A stretch of 64,000 bases of DNA from Gammaproteobacteria bacterium 53_120_T64 (lineage in GTDB: Bacteria; Pseudomonadota; Gammaproteobacteria; Pseudomonadales; Porticoccaceae): NCBI GenBank assembly GCA_002162815.1, contig MAAT01000025.1, forward strand, positions 90,684 through 154,683, in the 5' to 3' direction. Both the position numbers and the translations under genes were made by a program. Below the pieces are notes generated by a model. That model was not told where the DNA came from. It did not search any database and saw only the letters and a list, made by a program, of their open reading frames with translations. Positions 1-8,335 of this stretch are shown here, one piece after another. Numbering within the stretch: position 1 is the stretch's first letter; each line of letters starts with the position of its first letter.

Positions 1-501
1 CTTGACCGAATCTTCCAGCACCGGGCCAAAGTGCTCGGTATCGGGTTCCTTTTCCCAGGCCTCCCACTCTTTGCGGCCAAACAGATAGCGCGCGTTGGGG
101 AAGGTCGGCAGCCACTCGCCATCGACCAGCATGGTATTCCAGCCCACATGGTCGACATGCAGGTGCGTGCAAATCACATAGTCGATGCTTTCCCGGGGAT
201 GACCCGCTGCCACCAGGTCTTCGAGGAAGGAGCCCTTGCGCATCGCCCAAGCTTCGGTGGTGCGCTCTTTGTCGTTACCCAAGCAGGTGTCCACCATGAT
301 TTTTACGCCCTGAGTTTCAATAATCAGGGCGTGGATGCTCATCTTCAGCCAGCCTCTATCGGTAATAAAATTGGGGCTGAGCCAATCGATCTCCAATAGT
401 TTTTCGGGCGTTGCATCCGGCAGCACAAACTTACCGGGCACCGGGGAATCCTCTTCCACAATTTTGGTGATTTTGACATCACCAATCTGCCAGTCTGGCA
501 T
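1..501 (-). CDS. MBL-fold metallo-hydrolase (3' end cut by window edge)
   Basis: Reading the minus strand from 501 gives an open frame of 167 codons that runs off the left edge, so only the N-terminal part is present. The start is the ATG at 499-501 (MPDWQIGDVK), preceded by AGGGAG; an in-frame ATG five codons upstream overlaps that ribosome site and is less likely. The sequence carries THLHVDHVGWN, the HxHxDH zinc/iron motif of the metallo-beta-lactamase fold, after a typical beta-strand region (VKIMVDTCLGND). Family members hydrolyse lactones, thioesters, phosphodiesters and other substrates; the substrate here cannot be read. It lies upstream of nothing on its strand in this window but directly downstream of the SDR at 538-1317, 37 bp apart, so the two are probably co-transcribed. 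Confidence 0.85.
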   Translation of the reverse strand, partial: MPDWQIGDVKITKIVEEDSPVPGKFVLPDATPEKLLEIDWLSPNFITDRGWLKMSIHALIIETQGVKIMVDTCLGNDKERTTEAWAMRKGSFLEDLVAAGHPRESIDYVICTHLHVDHVGWNTMLVDGEWLPTFPNARYLFGRKEWEAWEKEPDTEHFGPVLEDSVK

Positions 502-537
502 TTCGCTCTCCCTCATCTTGGTCGGAAACAACTGAAT

Positions 538-1317
538 TTAAGCGTTGCGAATCCACAGGCCACCGTCGACCGGCATAATCACACCGGTCATAAAGGACGC
601 CGATGGCAGGGCAAAGTTGAACGTCGCATGGGCCACTTCTTCCGGATCGCCATAACGGCGCACAGCGACACGACGTTTGGCAAAGGTGACTTTGTGTTCG
701 TCGGTGATAAAGTCGGTCAGTGGCGTTTTAATGGGGCCAGGGCAAACACAGTTAGCGGTAATGCCGTCGCGGCCAAGATCGACAGCCAGCGACTTGGTAA
801 AGCCCACCACCGCGTGCTTGGCAGCGGTGTAAGGCCCGGCGTTCTCGGTGGCACCGAGGCCTTCGGTGGAGGCAATATTAATAATGCGGCCGTGTTCGGC
901 CTTGCGCAGCATCGGCAGTGATGCCCGCACCAAACGCTGTACCGAATTGATCAGCACATCCATGCCGAACTGCCAGCGCTCTTCGTATTTTTCGCTATCG
1001 AGCTTCACAAACACACCAAGACCGGCGTTGTTGACGAGAATATCTAGACCACCAAATTCAGCACCAATGGCCTTGGTGACTTCAATAATGCGCCCGGCAT
1101 CGCAGACGTCCAGTGCCCAGGCTTTGGCAATACCACCGGCGTCGTTAATCTCTTGCGCGACAGCTTCGGCTTTCTCCAGGTCGATATCGGTAACCGCTAC
1201 CTTTGCGCCCTCATCGGCAAAAAGTATTGCCGTTGCCCGGCCCATGCCGCTGGCTGCACCCGTTACATGCACCACACTACTGTTAACCGAACGGCTTAAT
1301 TTACTGAGTCTTGCCAC
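538..1317 (-). CDS. SDR family oxidoreductase
   Basis: This 259-aa protein is a classical short-chain dehydrogenase/reductase. The Rossmann nucleotide motif TGAASGMG is at residues 19-26, an acidic residue (Asp44) closes beta-2 and suggests NAD(H) rather than NADP(H), NNAG is at 96-99, and the catalytic set Ser150-Tyr163-Lys167 (YTAAK) is intact. The C-terminus has the usual GVIMPVDGG segment. The start is a GTG at 1317 with AAAGG about ten bases upstream. It oxidises or reduces an alcohol/ketone of unknown identity. It shares its strand with the downstream MBL-fold gene and the upstream flavin monooxygenase (1473-2573), pointing to one catabolic unit. Confidence 0.9.
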   Translation of the reverse strand: MARLSKLSRSVNSSVVHVTGAASGMGRATAILFADEGAKVAVTDIDLEKAEAVAQEINDAGGIAKAWALDVCDAGRIIEVTKAIGAEFGGLDILVNNAGLGVFVKLDSEKYEERWQFGMDVLINSVQRLVRASLPMLRKAEHGRIINIASTEGLGATENAGPYTAAKHAVVGFTKSLAVDLGRDGITANCVCPGPIKTPLTDFITDEHKVTFAKRRVAVRRYGDPEEVAHATFNFALPSASFMTGVIMPVDGGLWIRNA

Positions 1318-1472
1318 AATGCTTTACCTTTTAAAATGAATATATCAGCCCAACAGTTTATCTGCGGGGTCTGGCGAACAAAAGAAATTATCTCACCTAA
1401 ACCCAGGCCCCGAAAAATGGCACGGGGCTGAAGAGGGCAAGTACTATTTTCAGGTGATCGTTAACATCTTGT

Positions 1473-2573
1473 TTAAGCGACCTTATCGGCAGCTAGACCC
1501 ACTTCCGCTGCCTGTAATACCGGCAGGCATTTCTCGGCAAACAGCTTCATCTGCTTATGTACGATATCGTAGGGCAAGCCGGCAAAAGAGAAGGAGACAT
1601 TAAAGGTCACCGGCCCCGCCAGCGCCTGAATGTTATTCATTTGATCAATACATTCCTGGGGCGTGCCGAAGATTTGATTGTCGACGTAGAGATTGCCCAT
1701 CGACTCAGAACTGCGATCGCGCATCATGCCCGCCGACTTGGCGTAGAACTCATAACCTTTAACACCCTTAAAGTGTGTGCCGTCCATTTCATAGTGCGCC
1801 AGGGCCGAGATCCAATAGTCGGTCATGTACTTTTCAGCCAGCTCACGGGCACGATCGCCATCTTCGTCAACCATCACAAAGACATTGGCCACCACCGGTG
1901 GAGCCTCGCGACCGTGGTGCTCAAGAAAGGACTCGCGGTATACGCGGCAATCTTCGGCACGGGATTTCCACGGCGAGATGGCAAACACCATCATGCCCAA
2001 ACCCAGACGGGCGATAATTTCGGCCGTTTCGGGGGACTGACAGGTGACATAGGTTCTATCCAAATACGGTGGCAGTGGTGCCGGGCGAATATCGCGGGCG
2101 ACCTGCTTAAAGTGTTCGCCGTCGTGATCCTCGGCCTTCCCCGTTTCCAGCATATCGAGAATCATGGTCGACGATTCCTCAAAAATAGCCCGCGAATCAT
2201 TCATATCGACGCCAAAGCCATCGTACTCAACCCGGCCAATGCCCCGGCCGATGCCCAGTAATAAACGCCGGTCACAGAGGTTGTCGAGCATCGCAATATC
2301 GGTGGCCACCCGCAGCGGATCTTTGTGCCAGGGAATGATGATCGCACCCGTGCCAAGCTTGATTTTATCGGTCATACCCGCCAGATAGGTGAGCATCTCA
2401 ATGGGGTTGGGACACAGGGTGTAATCGGTAAAGTGGTGCTCCACCGCCCAAATGGAGTCAAAGCCCAGCGGCTCAGCCATCTCGCAAACCCCCAGCTCCT
2501 TCTTATACATATCGTAATCGGCCATCGGCAGATTGGGGTGGTTTTGAAACAGCATTAATACGCCAATATCCAT
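1473..2573 (-). CDS. LLM class flavin-dependent oxidoreductase
   Basis: The 366-aa product belongs to the bacterial luciferase-like TIM-barrel superfamily. Recognisable segments are MDIGVLMLFQNH at the N-terminus, FDSIWAVEHHF (the EHH signature of group A flavin monooxygenases), IKLGTGAIIIPWHKDPLR, and RRLLLGIGRGIGRVEYDGFG. Such enzymes use reduced FMN supplied by a partner reductase, or F420H2 in some taxa, to oxygenate or oxidise aldehydes, ketones, thioesters and similar compounds. No flavin reductase gene is seen nearby. The ATG at 2571-2573 has a strong GAGGAG site five bases upstream. It is divergent from the SDR at 2837 and shares a 263-bp intergenic region with it. Confidence 0.88.
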   Translation of the reverse strand: MDIGVLMLFQNHPNLPMADYDMYKKELGVCEMAEPLGFDSIWAVEHHFTDYTLCPNPIEMLTYLAGMTDKIKLGTGAIIIPWHKDPLRVATDIAMLDNLCDRRLLLGIGRGIGRVEYDGFGVDMNDSRAIFEESSTMILDMLETGKAEDHDGEHFKQVARDIRPAPLPPYLDRTYVTCQSPETAEIIARLGLGMMVFAISPWKSRAEDCRVYRESFLEHHGREAPPVVANVFVMVDEDGDRARELAEKYMTDYWISALAHYEMDGTHFKGVKGYEFYAKSAGMMRDRSSESMGNLYVDNQIFGTPQECIDQMNNIQALAGPVTFNVSFSFAGLPYDIVHKQMKLFAEKCLPVLQAAEVGLAADKVA

Positions 2574-2783
2574 AATAAGCTCCTCGTTTTTAGTTTTATA
2601 ATTGATCGGTTTAAAAGTTTATTGGCGGCCATATTGACATAGGCCAGGTCTGCTAAACAAATCTAAATAGTCTTCAAAGCGCACCGCTGAATAGCCTAAG
2701 TACCTTGCTGCACCGAGCATATCACTCGCCTTTTTCCTCAAAAGACACTATATTTGGCGCTGCTTAAAAAGCACCATTCAGAC

Positions 2784-2809
2784 AGGGCAATAATGCCCTC
2801 TGTATTTTT
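2784..2809 (+). promoter_or_regulatory. Hairpin with T-rich tail in the leader of the SDR gene
   Basis: AGGGCA-ATAA-TGCCCT forms a perfect 6-bp stem with a 4-base loop (2784-2799), followed by CTGTATTTTT. It lies 27 bases before the ATG of the SDR at 2837, on the transcribed strand. It resembles a weak intrinsic terminator or attenuator in a 5' leader; it could also be an operator half-site pair. Confidence 0.35.
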
Positions 2810-2836
2810 GTATCAACAACTCAGGGGAAAGATTCA

Positions 2837-3598
2837 ATGGGAGCATTAGACGGGAAAGTAGCACTAATCACCGGTGCCGCACGTGGCCAGGGCGCTGCAG
2901 AAGCACGACTGTTCGTTGAGCGTGGTGCCAAAGTGATGATGACCGACGTACTCGACGACGAAGGCCAGCAAGTCGCCGCCGAACTCGGTGATGCCGCAGC
3001 CTATATGCGCCTTGACGTGACGAGCGAAGATGGCTGGAAAGAAGTCGTTGCCGCCACTGTTGAAAAATTTGGCAAGCTCAATGTCCTCATCAACAACGCC
3101 GGCATCATTACGCCCGTCGCTGAGCTTCACGAAACCTCTCTGGCGACTTTCCAGAAAGTCACCGACGTTAACCAAACCGGTGTTTTCTTAGGCATGCGTG
3201 AAGTGGTTGAGCCGATGAAAAAAGCCGGTGGTGGCTCCATTGTCAACATCGCCTCCATCGACGGTCTGATCGGTATGTACGGCGCTGTCGCTTATTGCGC
3301 CAGTAAGTTCGCCGTGCGCGGTATGACCAAGGTTGCCGCTATCGAGCTGGGTAAATATGGCATCCGCGTCAATTCTCTCCACCCCGGTGGCGTAAAGACG
3401 AAAATCCTCGACGACACAGGCATGACGGAAGCGCAGGCAGAAGAAGCCTTTAAAGCCATTCCCTTGGGACGTATCGCCAAGTCTGAAGAGATGGCCACGC
3501 TGGCGGCCTACCTGGCTTCCGACGATGCCTCTTATTCCACCGGCTCAGAGTTTATTGCCGACGGTGGTTTGACAGCAGGTTTTGCTCTAGAAGGCTAA
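2837..3598 (+). CDS. SDR family oxidoreductase (tandem copy 1)
   Basis: The 253-aa protein is a classical SDR with TGAARGQG at residues 12-19, Asp37 after beta-2 (NAD preference), NNAG at 86-89, Asn112, Ser140, Tyr153 and Lys157 (YCASK). The start ATG has AGGGGA upstream. Its opening sequence (GKVALITGAARGQGAAEARLF) resembles the 3-alpha/20-beta-hydroxysteroid dehydrogenase and related alcohol dehydrogenase group, so a bulky secondary alcohol is a fair guess but no more. It is followed by an intrinsic terminator and then by a close paralogue at 3745, whose protein aligns over the full length with a single one-residue gap. Confidence 0.92.
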   Translation: MGALDGKVALITGAARGQGAAEARLFVERGAKVMMTDVLDDEGQQVAAELGDAAAYMRLDVTSEDGWKEVVAATVEKFGKLNVLINNAGIITPVAELHETSLATFQKVTDVNQTGVFLGMREVVEPMKKAGGGSIVNIASIDGLIGMYGAVAYCASKFAVRGMTKVAAIELGKYGIRVNSLHPGGVKTKILDDTGMTEAQAEEAFKAIPLGRIAKSEEMATLAAYLASDDASYSTGSEFIADGGLTAGFALEG

Positions 3599-3620
3599 GC
3601 CTAACTAGCAAGAAACCTCG

Positions 3621-3653
3621 AAAGGGCCTGTACACCAACAGGCCCTTTTTTTT
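3621..3653 (+). terminator. Intrinsic terminator after SDR copy 1
   Basis: AAGGGCCTG (3622-3630), an 8-base loop, and CAGGCCCTT (3639-3647) form a 9-bp GC-rich stem followed by an uninterrupted T run. It ends transcription 23 bases after the stop codon of the SDR at 2837-3598 and separates the two SDR paralogues into distinct transcripts. Confidence 0.9.
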
Positions 3654-3744
3654 ACACTTTTTATTATGATAGTGTCCCGAGTTGCAATAGAGTTAGGCTA
3701 GGCATTTAACGGGACCATCAACTTCAACAACAAAGGACCAAACC

Positions 3745-4503
3745 ATGAGTAATTTAGCCGGAAAAGTTGCACTGATTACAGGTGCCGCACGGGGCCAGGG
3801 TGCAGCTGAAGCGCGCCTTTTCGCAGAGCGCGGCGCGAAAGTCGTGATCACCGATGTACTCGATGAAGAGGGCAGGCAAGTAGCCGCAGACATTGGTGAT
3901 GCCGCCCACTACATTCATCTGGATGTTACCGATGAAAACTCCTGGGCCGCAGCCGTCAAAGAGACTGTTGCGCATTTTGGCAAACTTAACGTACTGGTCA
4001 ACAATGCCGGTATTGTGCAAGTCAAAGCCCTGGTCGACACCAGTGTCGCCGACTATATGAAAGTCATCGAAATCAATCAGCTGGGTGTTTTTCTCGGTAT
4101 GCGCACCGTTGCTGGCCCAATGAAAGAAGCGGGCAGTGGTTCGATTATTAACATTTCGTCGATCGATGGACTGATCGGTATGTCCGGTGGCTCCGCCTAC
4201 TGTGCCAGTAAGTTTGCCGTGCGCGGCATGACCAAAGTTGCCGCCATGGAACTGGGGCCGGATAACATTCGCGTCAACTCCATTCATCCCGGCGGCATTC
4301 ACACGCCAATGATTACCCAGGCGGGGATGGACGAGTCAGTCATGAAAGATATTTTCAGCAAAGTACCTTTAGGCCGCGTCGGTCAGCCTGAAGAAATGGC
4401 CACGCTGGCAGCCTATTTAGCCTCCGATGACAGCTCTTATTCAACGGGTTCAGAGTTTATCGCCGATGGTGGTCTGACGGCCGGCTTCTCCCTTGAGCAC
4501 TAA
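3745..4503 (+). CDS. SDR family oxidoreductase (tandem copy 2)
   Basis: This 252-aa SDR is a full-length paralogue of its upstream neighbour: the same start context (LxGKVALITGAARGQG), Asp37, NNAG, Asn111, Ser139, Tyr152 and Lys156, and the same C-terminal SSYSTGSEFIADGG segment. Differences cluster in the 90-110 and 185-215 regions, where SDRs form the substrate pocket and lid, so the pair probably handles related but different substrates or stereoisomers. The ATG has AAAGGA seven bases upstream. It has its own leader and is followed by a bidirectional terminator, so it is likely a monocistronic unit. Confidence 0.92.
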   Translation: MSNLAGKVALITGAARGQGAAEARLFAERGAKVVITDVLDEEGRQVAADIGDAAHYIHLDVTDENSWAAAVKETVAHFGKLNVLVNNAGIVQVKALVDTSVADYMKVIEINQLGVFLGMRTVAGPMKEAGSGSIINISSIDGLIGMSGGSAYCASKFAVRGMTKVAAMELGPDNIRVNSIHPGGIHTPMITQAGMDESVMKDIFSKVPLGRVGQPEEMATLAAYLASDDSSYSTGSEFIADGGLTAGFSLEH

Positions 4504-4534
4504 CGACTAGCGCTGAACGGTCTTTAAACTGCAG

Positions 4535-4580
4535 ACAAAAAAAGAGCGCCGCCTATAGCCTAGGTAGGCGCTCTTTTTTA
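4535..4580. terminator. Bidirectional intrinsic terminator
   Basis: AAAGAGCGCC (4541-4550) pairs with GGCGCTCTTT (4567-4576), with an inner CCTA/TAGG pairing. An A run precedes and a T run follows the stem, so it can act on both strands. It sits between the converging SDR (ends 4503) and flavin monooxygenase (ends 4601). Confidence 0.9.
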
Positions 4581-4600
4581 TTTCAATCGACCACTAAAGA

Positions 4601-5926
4601 TTAGCCCAGATTGAGTTTCGCTAATGCCTCGCGATCAACCACTGGCGCACGCTTACTGCCCGGTGCCAATTTGACACTACCCGGCGTACGATCGAAGGGG
4701 CCAAACAAGCCGATTTCATCGGCATGCTTACGCACCACAGGCAACACTTCTTTACCCAGTAATTCAACACTGCGCAAACGGTCCTTATCACTAACACTGC
4801 CCTGAACGGCAAAGCAGGTAAAGACACCGGGGCGAATAACGCTGAGGATGTCTTTGATCTTCTGAGCACAGGTCTCGGGGCTACCGACAACAATCTGCAT
4901 ATTGTCCTGAACCTTCTCATAACCGGCGATCAACTTGGCACGCAAGCCGTCATAGGCAGAGGCATCCCAGCTATCATCGGCACCGGCCATCAACTTATCT
5001 TTACTGACACCCAGCCAACTACCACCCGGCTGTTGACCCAGCATACGAATCGCGCTCTTCGAGTTATAACCTGGGGGCAAGGTATGCTCAGGACGAGAAA
5101 AGGCATTTTGACCACCACCAAAAATAAAGCCCTTGCCAATTTCCTGCGCCTTTTCATCGGTATCTGCACAGAAGATAGGCAGCAGATACCCAAAGTTTTC
5201 AGGACCTGCCTGATAACCTAGCTCGGCAGACTTATCAGCGTACATATCCCACAAATCACAGGTGGGTCCAAGTGCCGTACCCAGACCAAGGTAGGGGTAC
5301 TGTTTCTCAGCACACCACATAACAGTTTCTGCACTTAACACACCGGGGATCCACTGCTGGGGCATTTCCTGATAGGGCTTCACCCAAGGATTTACGTGGC
5401 GGTAATGAAAATGCTTACCCTCATAGCGCCAAGGGCCGTCTTTGGTCCAGCAATCCATAATGAACGAGTGTGCTTCGTTAAACATTTCACGGTTATAGGC
5501 AGGATTAGCATTGTTAAAGAACTGCTCACTACCGGCACCGCGAACCCAGCCTGTTACCAGTCGACCGCGAGAAATGGTATCGATGGTCGCCAATTCTTCC
5601 GCTGTGCGTAGCGGATGTTTAACACCCGGTAACATATTGCCAATGATGACAATTTTAACTTCGCTCGTAATACGCGCCAAAATTGCCGCTTCAATGTTAA
5701 CAACACTTCCGGAACAAAAAGGATTGCCGTGGTGCTCGTTAATAGCCACCGCATCAAAACCCACTTCTTCACAGAAACAAGCTTCGTCAAGATAGAAATT
5801 ATAATCGTGAGCGGCCTTTTCGCGGTCATAATATTTATTGGAAACACCAAAGAAAGCGCGGTTCTCTAGAACAGGCTCCTCGGCAAGATAGCGGACGGGA
5901 CGTTCCGTAAAGTGTGCAATTTGCAT
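4601..5926 (-). CDS. LLM class flavin-dependent oxidoreductase, long form
   Basis: At 441 aa this is a longer member of the luciferase-like flavin monooxygenase superfamily. It shows FDAVAINEHHG (EHH signature), VKIVIIGNMLPGVKHPLRTAEELATID, and RGRLVTGWVRGAG in the expected order, then a C-terminal extension past the TIM barrel. The MQIAHFTERP start has GGAGA upstream. It does not look like a recent duplicate of the 366-aa LLM protein at 1473. It is in tandem with and downstream of the alpha/beta hydrolase at 5953-6741 (26-bp gap), suggesting that oxygenation and hydrolysis are coupled, for example Baeyer-Villiger-type oxidation followed by ester cleavage; this is inference. Confidence 0.88.
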   Translation of the reverse strand: MQIAHFTERPVRYLAEEPVLENRAFFGVSNKYYDREKAAHDYNFYLDEACFCEEVGFDAVAINEHHGNPFCSGSVVNIEAAILARITSEVKIVIIGNMLPGVKHPLRTAEELATIDTISRGRLVTGWVRGAGSEQFFNNANPAYNREMFNEAHSFIMDCWTKDGPWRYEGKHFHYRHVNPWVKPYQEMPQQWIPGVLSAETVMWCAEKQYPYLGLGTALGPTCDLWDMYADKSAELGYQAGPENFGYLLPIFCADTDEKAQEIGKGFIFGGGQNAFSRPEHTLPPGYNSKSAIRMLGQQPGGSWLGVSKDKLMAGADDSWDASAYDGLRAKLIAGYEKVQDNMQIVVGSPETCAQKIKDILSVIRPGVFTCFAVQGSVSDKDRLRSVELLGKEVLPVVRKHADEIGLFGPFDRTPGSVKLAPGSKRAPVVDREALAKLNLG

Positions 5927-5952
5927 GATTAATTAGTCTCCGGTTCTTTAAT

Positions 5953-6741
5953 TTAAGCGAGGAATTTTTTAACGGCGGCAAGGAACGCAGCGCTGTCTTC
6001 AATTTCAGGGCGGTGGCCAGCACCTTCAATGCTAACGCTCTCTGCCTGAGGCAGGGCATCTTGATACTTGCGGATGCAATCCTCAGGCACCACAGCATCT
6101 TCAGCACCACGAATCAGCAGCGTAGGTAGTTTGGTGTTTTTGGCGCTGCGCAACAGATCGGGAAGACTGGGGTTAAACATATAGGGCTCCCAACCAAGAC
6201 GCGCACTCTCGGCACGTGCGTCCTCGAACCATTCAAACTGCTCGGCCGACATTTCACCGCCGTAGATTTCACTGTATTCTTTGGCTTCTTTATTAAATAC
6301 CGTCTGGCGCAGGCAGGTTTTAATAGTGCAGGCAAAAATATCAAAAATCTCACCTTTATCGGGCTTAATTCCCATCGGGCCAACCAGGGTAATAGAACCC
6401 AGTAACTCGGGGTTGGCAGCGGCCATTTCAGCGGCGGTGTAGGCACCGGCAGAAAATGCAATGACATCGGGCTTTTCCAGACCCAATTCACGAATCACAT
6501 TCAGGTAGTAGTTAGCCAGATCACGGTGACGCCACATCCAGTCTTGGCGTGGTGATTTGCCAAAACCGGGCTGTAAGGGAATAAATAACTCCCTATCTTT
6601 CGCGAGTTCTTCATTCCAAGACATCCAACCGGTGTAACCCAGCTCGTCGTGAATAACCAGTAGTGGTTTGCCAGAACCCCCTCGAATCATGACAAGGTCT
6701 GAGCCGGCTAGGCTTTGTGTTTCTTCTTTCCAAGTAGCCAA
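5953..6741 (-). CDS. Alpha/beta hydrolase
   Basis: The 262-aa protein has the alpha/beta hydrolase layout: an N-terminal strand region with PLLVIHDELGYTG, the nucleophile elbow AFSAG (Ser97), an acid loop RGAEDAVV, and the catalytic His in GAGHRPEIE near the C-terminus. The elbow has Ala instead of the first Gly of GxSxG, which is tolerated in the family. No signal peptide is visible, so it is cytoplasmic. It is first in a two-gene unit with the flavin monooxygenase at 4601-5926 and likely hydrolyses an ester or C-C bond in the same pathway. The substrate is unknown. Confidence 0.87.
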   Translation of the reverse strand: MATWKEETQSLAGSDLVMIRGGSGKPLLVIHDELGYTGWMSWNEELAKDRELFIPLQPGFGKSPRQDWMWRHRDLANYYLNVIRELGLEKPDVIAFSAGAYTAAEMAAANPELLGSITLVGPMGIKPDKGEIFDIFACTIKTCLRQTVFNKEAKEYSEIYGGEMSAEQFEWFEDARAESARLGWEPYMFNPSLPDLLRSAKNTKLPTLLIRGAEDAVVPEDCIRKYQDALPQAESVSIEGAGHRPEIEDSAAFLAAVKKFLA

Positions 6742-7231
6742 TGGTTTCCCCTTAAAATTACAGTTGGTTAAATAAAATACTTAATTGAATCGGCCGCTGA
6801 TACGCAGAACAGCCCAGCCAATACCCGAGGTCAAAACGCCTCGGAAAGGTTTTTTTAAAACCACTGCAACCGAGGCTGTTTGAAAAAAATTAAACTTAAA
6901 CTGTGACCTGAATTCAAACATAGAGCCACAATCTATATCAACCAAAAATTAGCCGACAAAATGTTCTCGATCAACTCAATTCAAGCGATCAATCTTATCC
7001 TCGCTCAGCCCGATACTACCGGCGGTTAAAGATTCCTATACTCAAGGGTACGGTGTGGTACCATTCTTTCGAGGCACCGCTAGAATCTTCCTTAACCATC
7101 AAGCCTGAGCCTTTAAAAAAACAATACTTTTAAAAATATCTCGCCCCGTATTATTCGGCAAAACCACAGTGCGATCCCTGTTTAGAAAATGAGTGTTGCC
7201 TCGACCTCTTGCCGAATTGAAACAATAAAGG
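6742..7231. other. 490-bp divergent intergenic region
   Basis: No coding frame with a credible start is seen. It separates the leftward hydrolase unit from the rightward RND operon and must hold both promoters. It contains two short inverted repeats: CCGAGG-8-CCTCGG at 6825-6844, followed closely by a run of seven T, and GGTAC-6-GTACC at 7047-7062. The middle part (6860-6970) is AT-rich. No regulator gene lies beside it. Confidence 0.6.
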
Positions 7232-8335
7232 ATGTCTATGAGCTTCAACTTTCGCCTTTGGCTACCCACCCTCGCAATCTCACTATTATCCGCTTGCGGT
7301 GGCAGTGAAGAGCCTGTGCCGGCCGAGAAAAATAAGGTTGCACCACGCGCGACCATTATTAGCACAACCACAACTCAAGCCACGACGGTTGAAGTGGTCG
7401 AACAGTCCGTCGGGTCACTGGAAAGCATCATTCGACCCGAAGTCTCCGCCGAAATTGAAGGCCGCTATATCGGTGGCTTCGTGATTACCGGTCAGCGCGT
7501 CAAACCCGGACAGCTACTCGCCGAACTCGATACCGAGGATTACGCCATCGCCGCCCAGGCTGCCGATGCCGAGGTCGCCCAACTTGACGCTCTGGTGAAA
7601 AACCAGCGCCGCACGGTGAAACGCTTTACCAAGTTGATTGCCGACAAGCTTATCTCCATCGACCGCTACGATGAGGCCCGAGCTCAGTTAGATTCACTCC
7701 AAGAGCAGTTAAAGGCCGCCCAGGCAGGCAGTAATCAGAAACAGCGCGGCCTGACAAAAACGCGTGTGTTATCGGCTTATGACGGCATCGTCGATGAAGA
7801 ACTCGCCAGCCCCGGAGACTTTCTAAAAGTGGGCGACCCGCTTTTTCGCATCATCAAAGTCGACAAGCTCAGGGCGCGCTTACCCCTACCTGAAACCCTG
7901 GCCAATCGACTGTCACTGGGCCTCAAGCTCAGGTTGGTGTCGCCGATGGCACCCGATCTCACTGTCGAAAGTTCGATACAGGAAATCAGGCCCACCGTCG
8001 GCTCTCGCAACCGGGCAATCGATATTCTCACTATTATCGACAACCCAGGCCCTTGGCAACCGGGTGCCAGCGTCACCGGTGAAATCATTCTCACCACCCG
8101 CGACAATGCCATCCTCGTGCCCAAGGTATCGCTGGTGCTGCGCCCGGCTGGCAAGGTGGTCTATATCATCAACAACGGTATCGCCCATCAACAAATTGTT
8201 GAGACCGGTGAATATATCGACGGCAATATCGAAATCACAGTTGGACTGGAAGGCGGAGAAACCATCGCCGTGAATGGCGCGGGCTTTCTCACCGACGGCT
8301 CACGAGTCACAGTTAGCGGAGTAAACAAGCCGTGA
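7232..8335 (+). CDS. RND efflux periplasmic adaptor (membrane fusion protein), lipoprotein
   Basis: The 367-aa product is an HlyD/MexA-type adaptor. It begins with a lipoprotein signal (LLSAC, Cys22), then biotinyl-lipoyl-like halves around SAEIEGRYIGGFVITGQRVKPGQLLAELD and DGIVDEELASPGDFLKVGDPLF flanking a coiled-coil hairpin (about residues 105-165), and a beta-barrel region ending in a C-terminal membrane-proximal segment. It would bridge the inner membrane pump encoded next to an outer membrane channel. ATG at 7232 overlaps the AAAGGATG ribosome site; the ATG two codons later (7238) is better spaced and may be the true start. Its stop overlaps the permease start (GTGA). Confidence 0.93.
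   Translation: MSMSFNFRLWLPTLAISLLSACGGSEEPVPAEKNKVAPRATIISTTTTQATTVEVVEQSVGSLESIIRPEVSAEIEGRYIGGFVITGQRVKPGQLLAELDTEDYAIAAQAADAEVAQLDALVKNQRRTVKRFTKLIADKLISIDRYDEARAQLDSLQEQLKAAQAGSNQKQRGLTKTRVLSAYDGIVDEELASPGDFLKVGDPLFRIIKVDKLRARLPLPETLANRLSLGLKLRLVSPMAPDLTVESSIQEIRPTVGSRNRAIDILTIIDNPGPWQPGASVTGEIILTTRDNAILVPKVSLVLRPAGKVVYIINNGIAHQQIVETGEYIDGNIEITVGLEGGETIAVNGAGFLTDGSRVTVSGVNKP

Noticed and set aside
3754..4302. 182-codon antisense frame within SDR copy 2
   Set aside because: Shadow of the SDR reading frame; the real gene has full SDR motifs on the plus strand.
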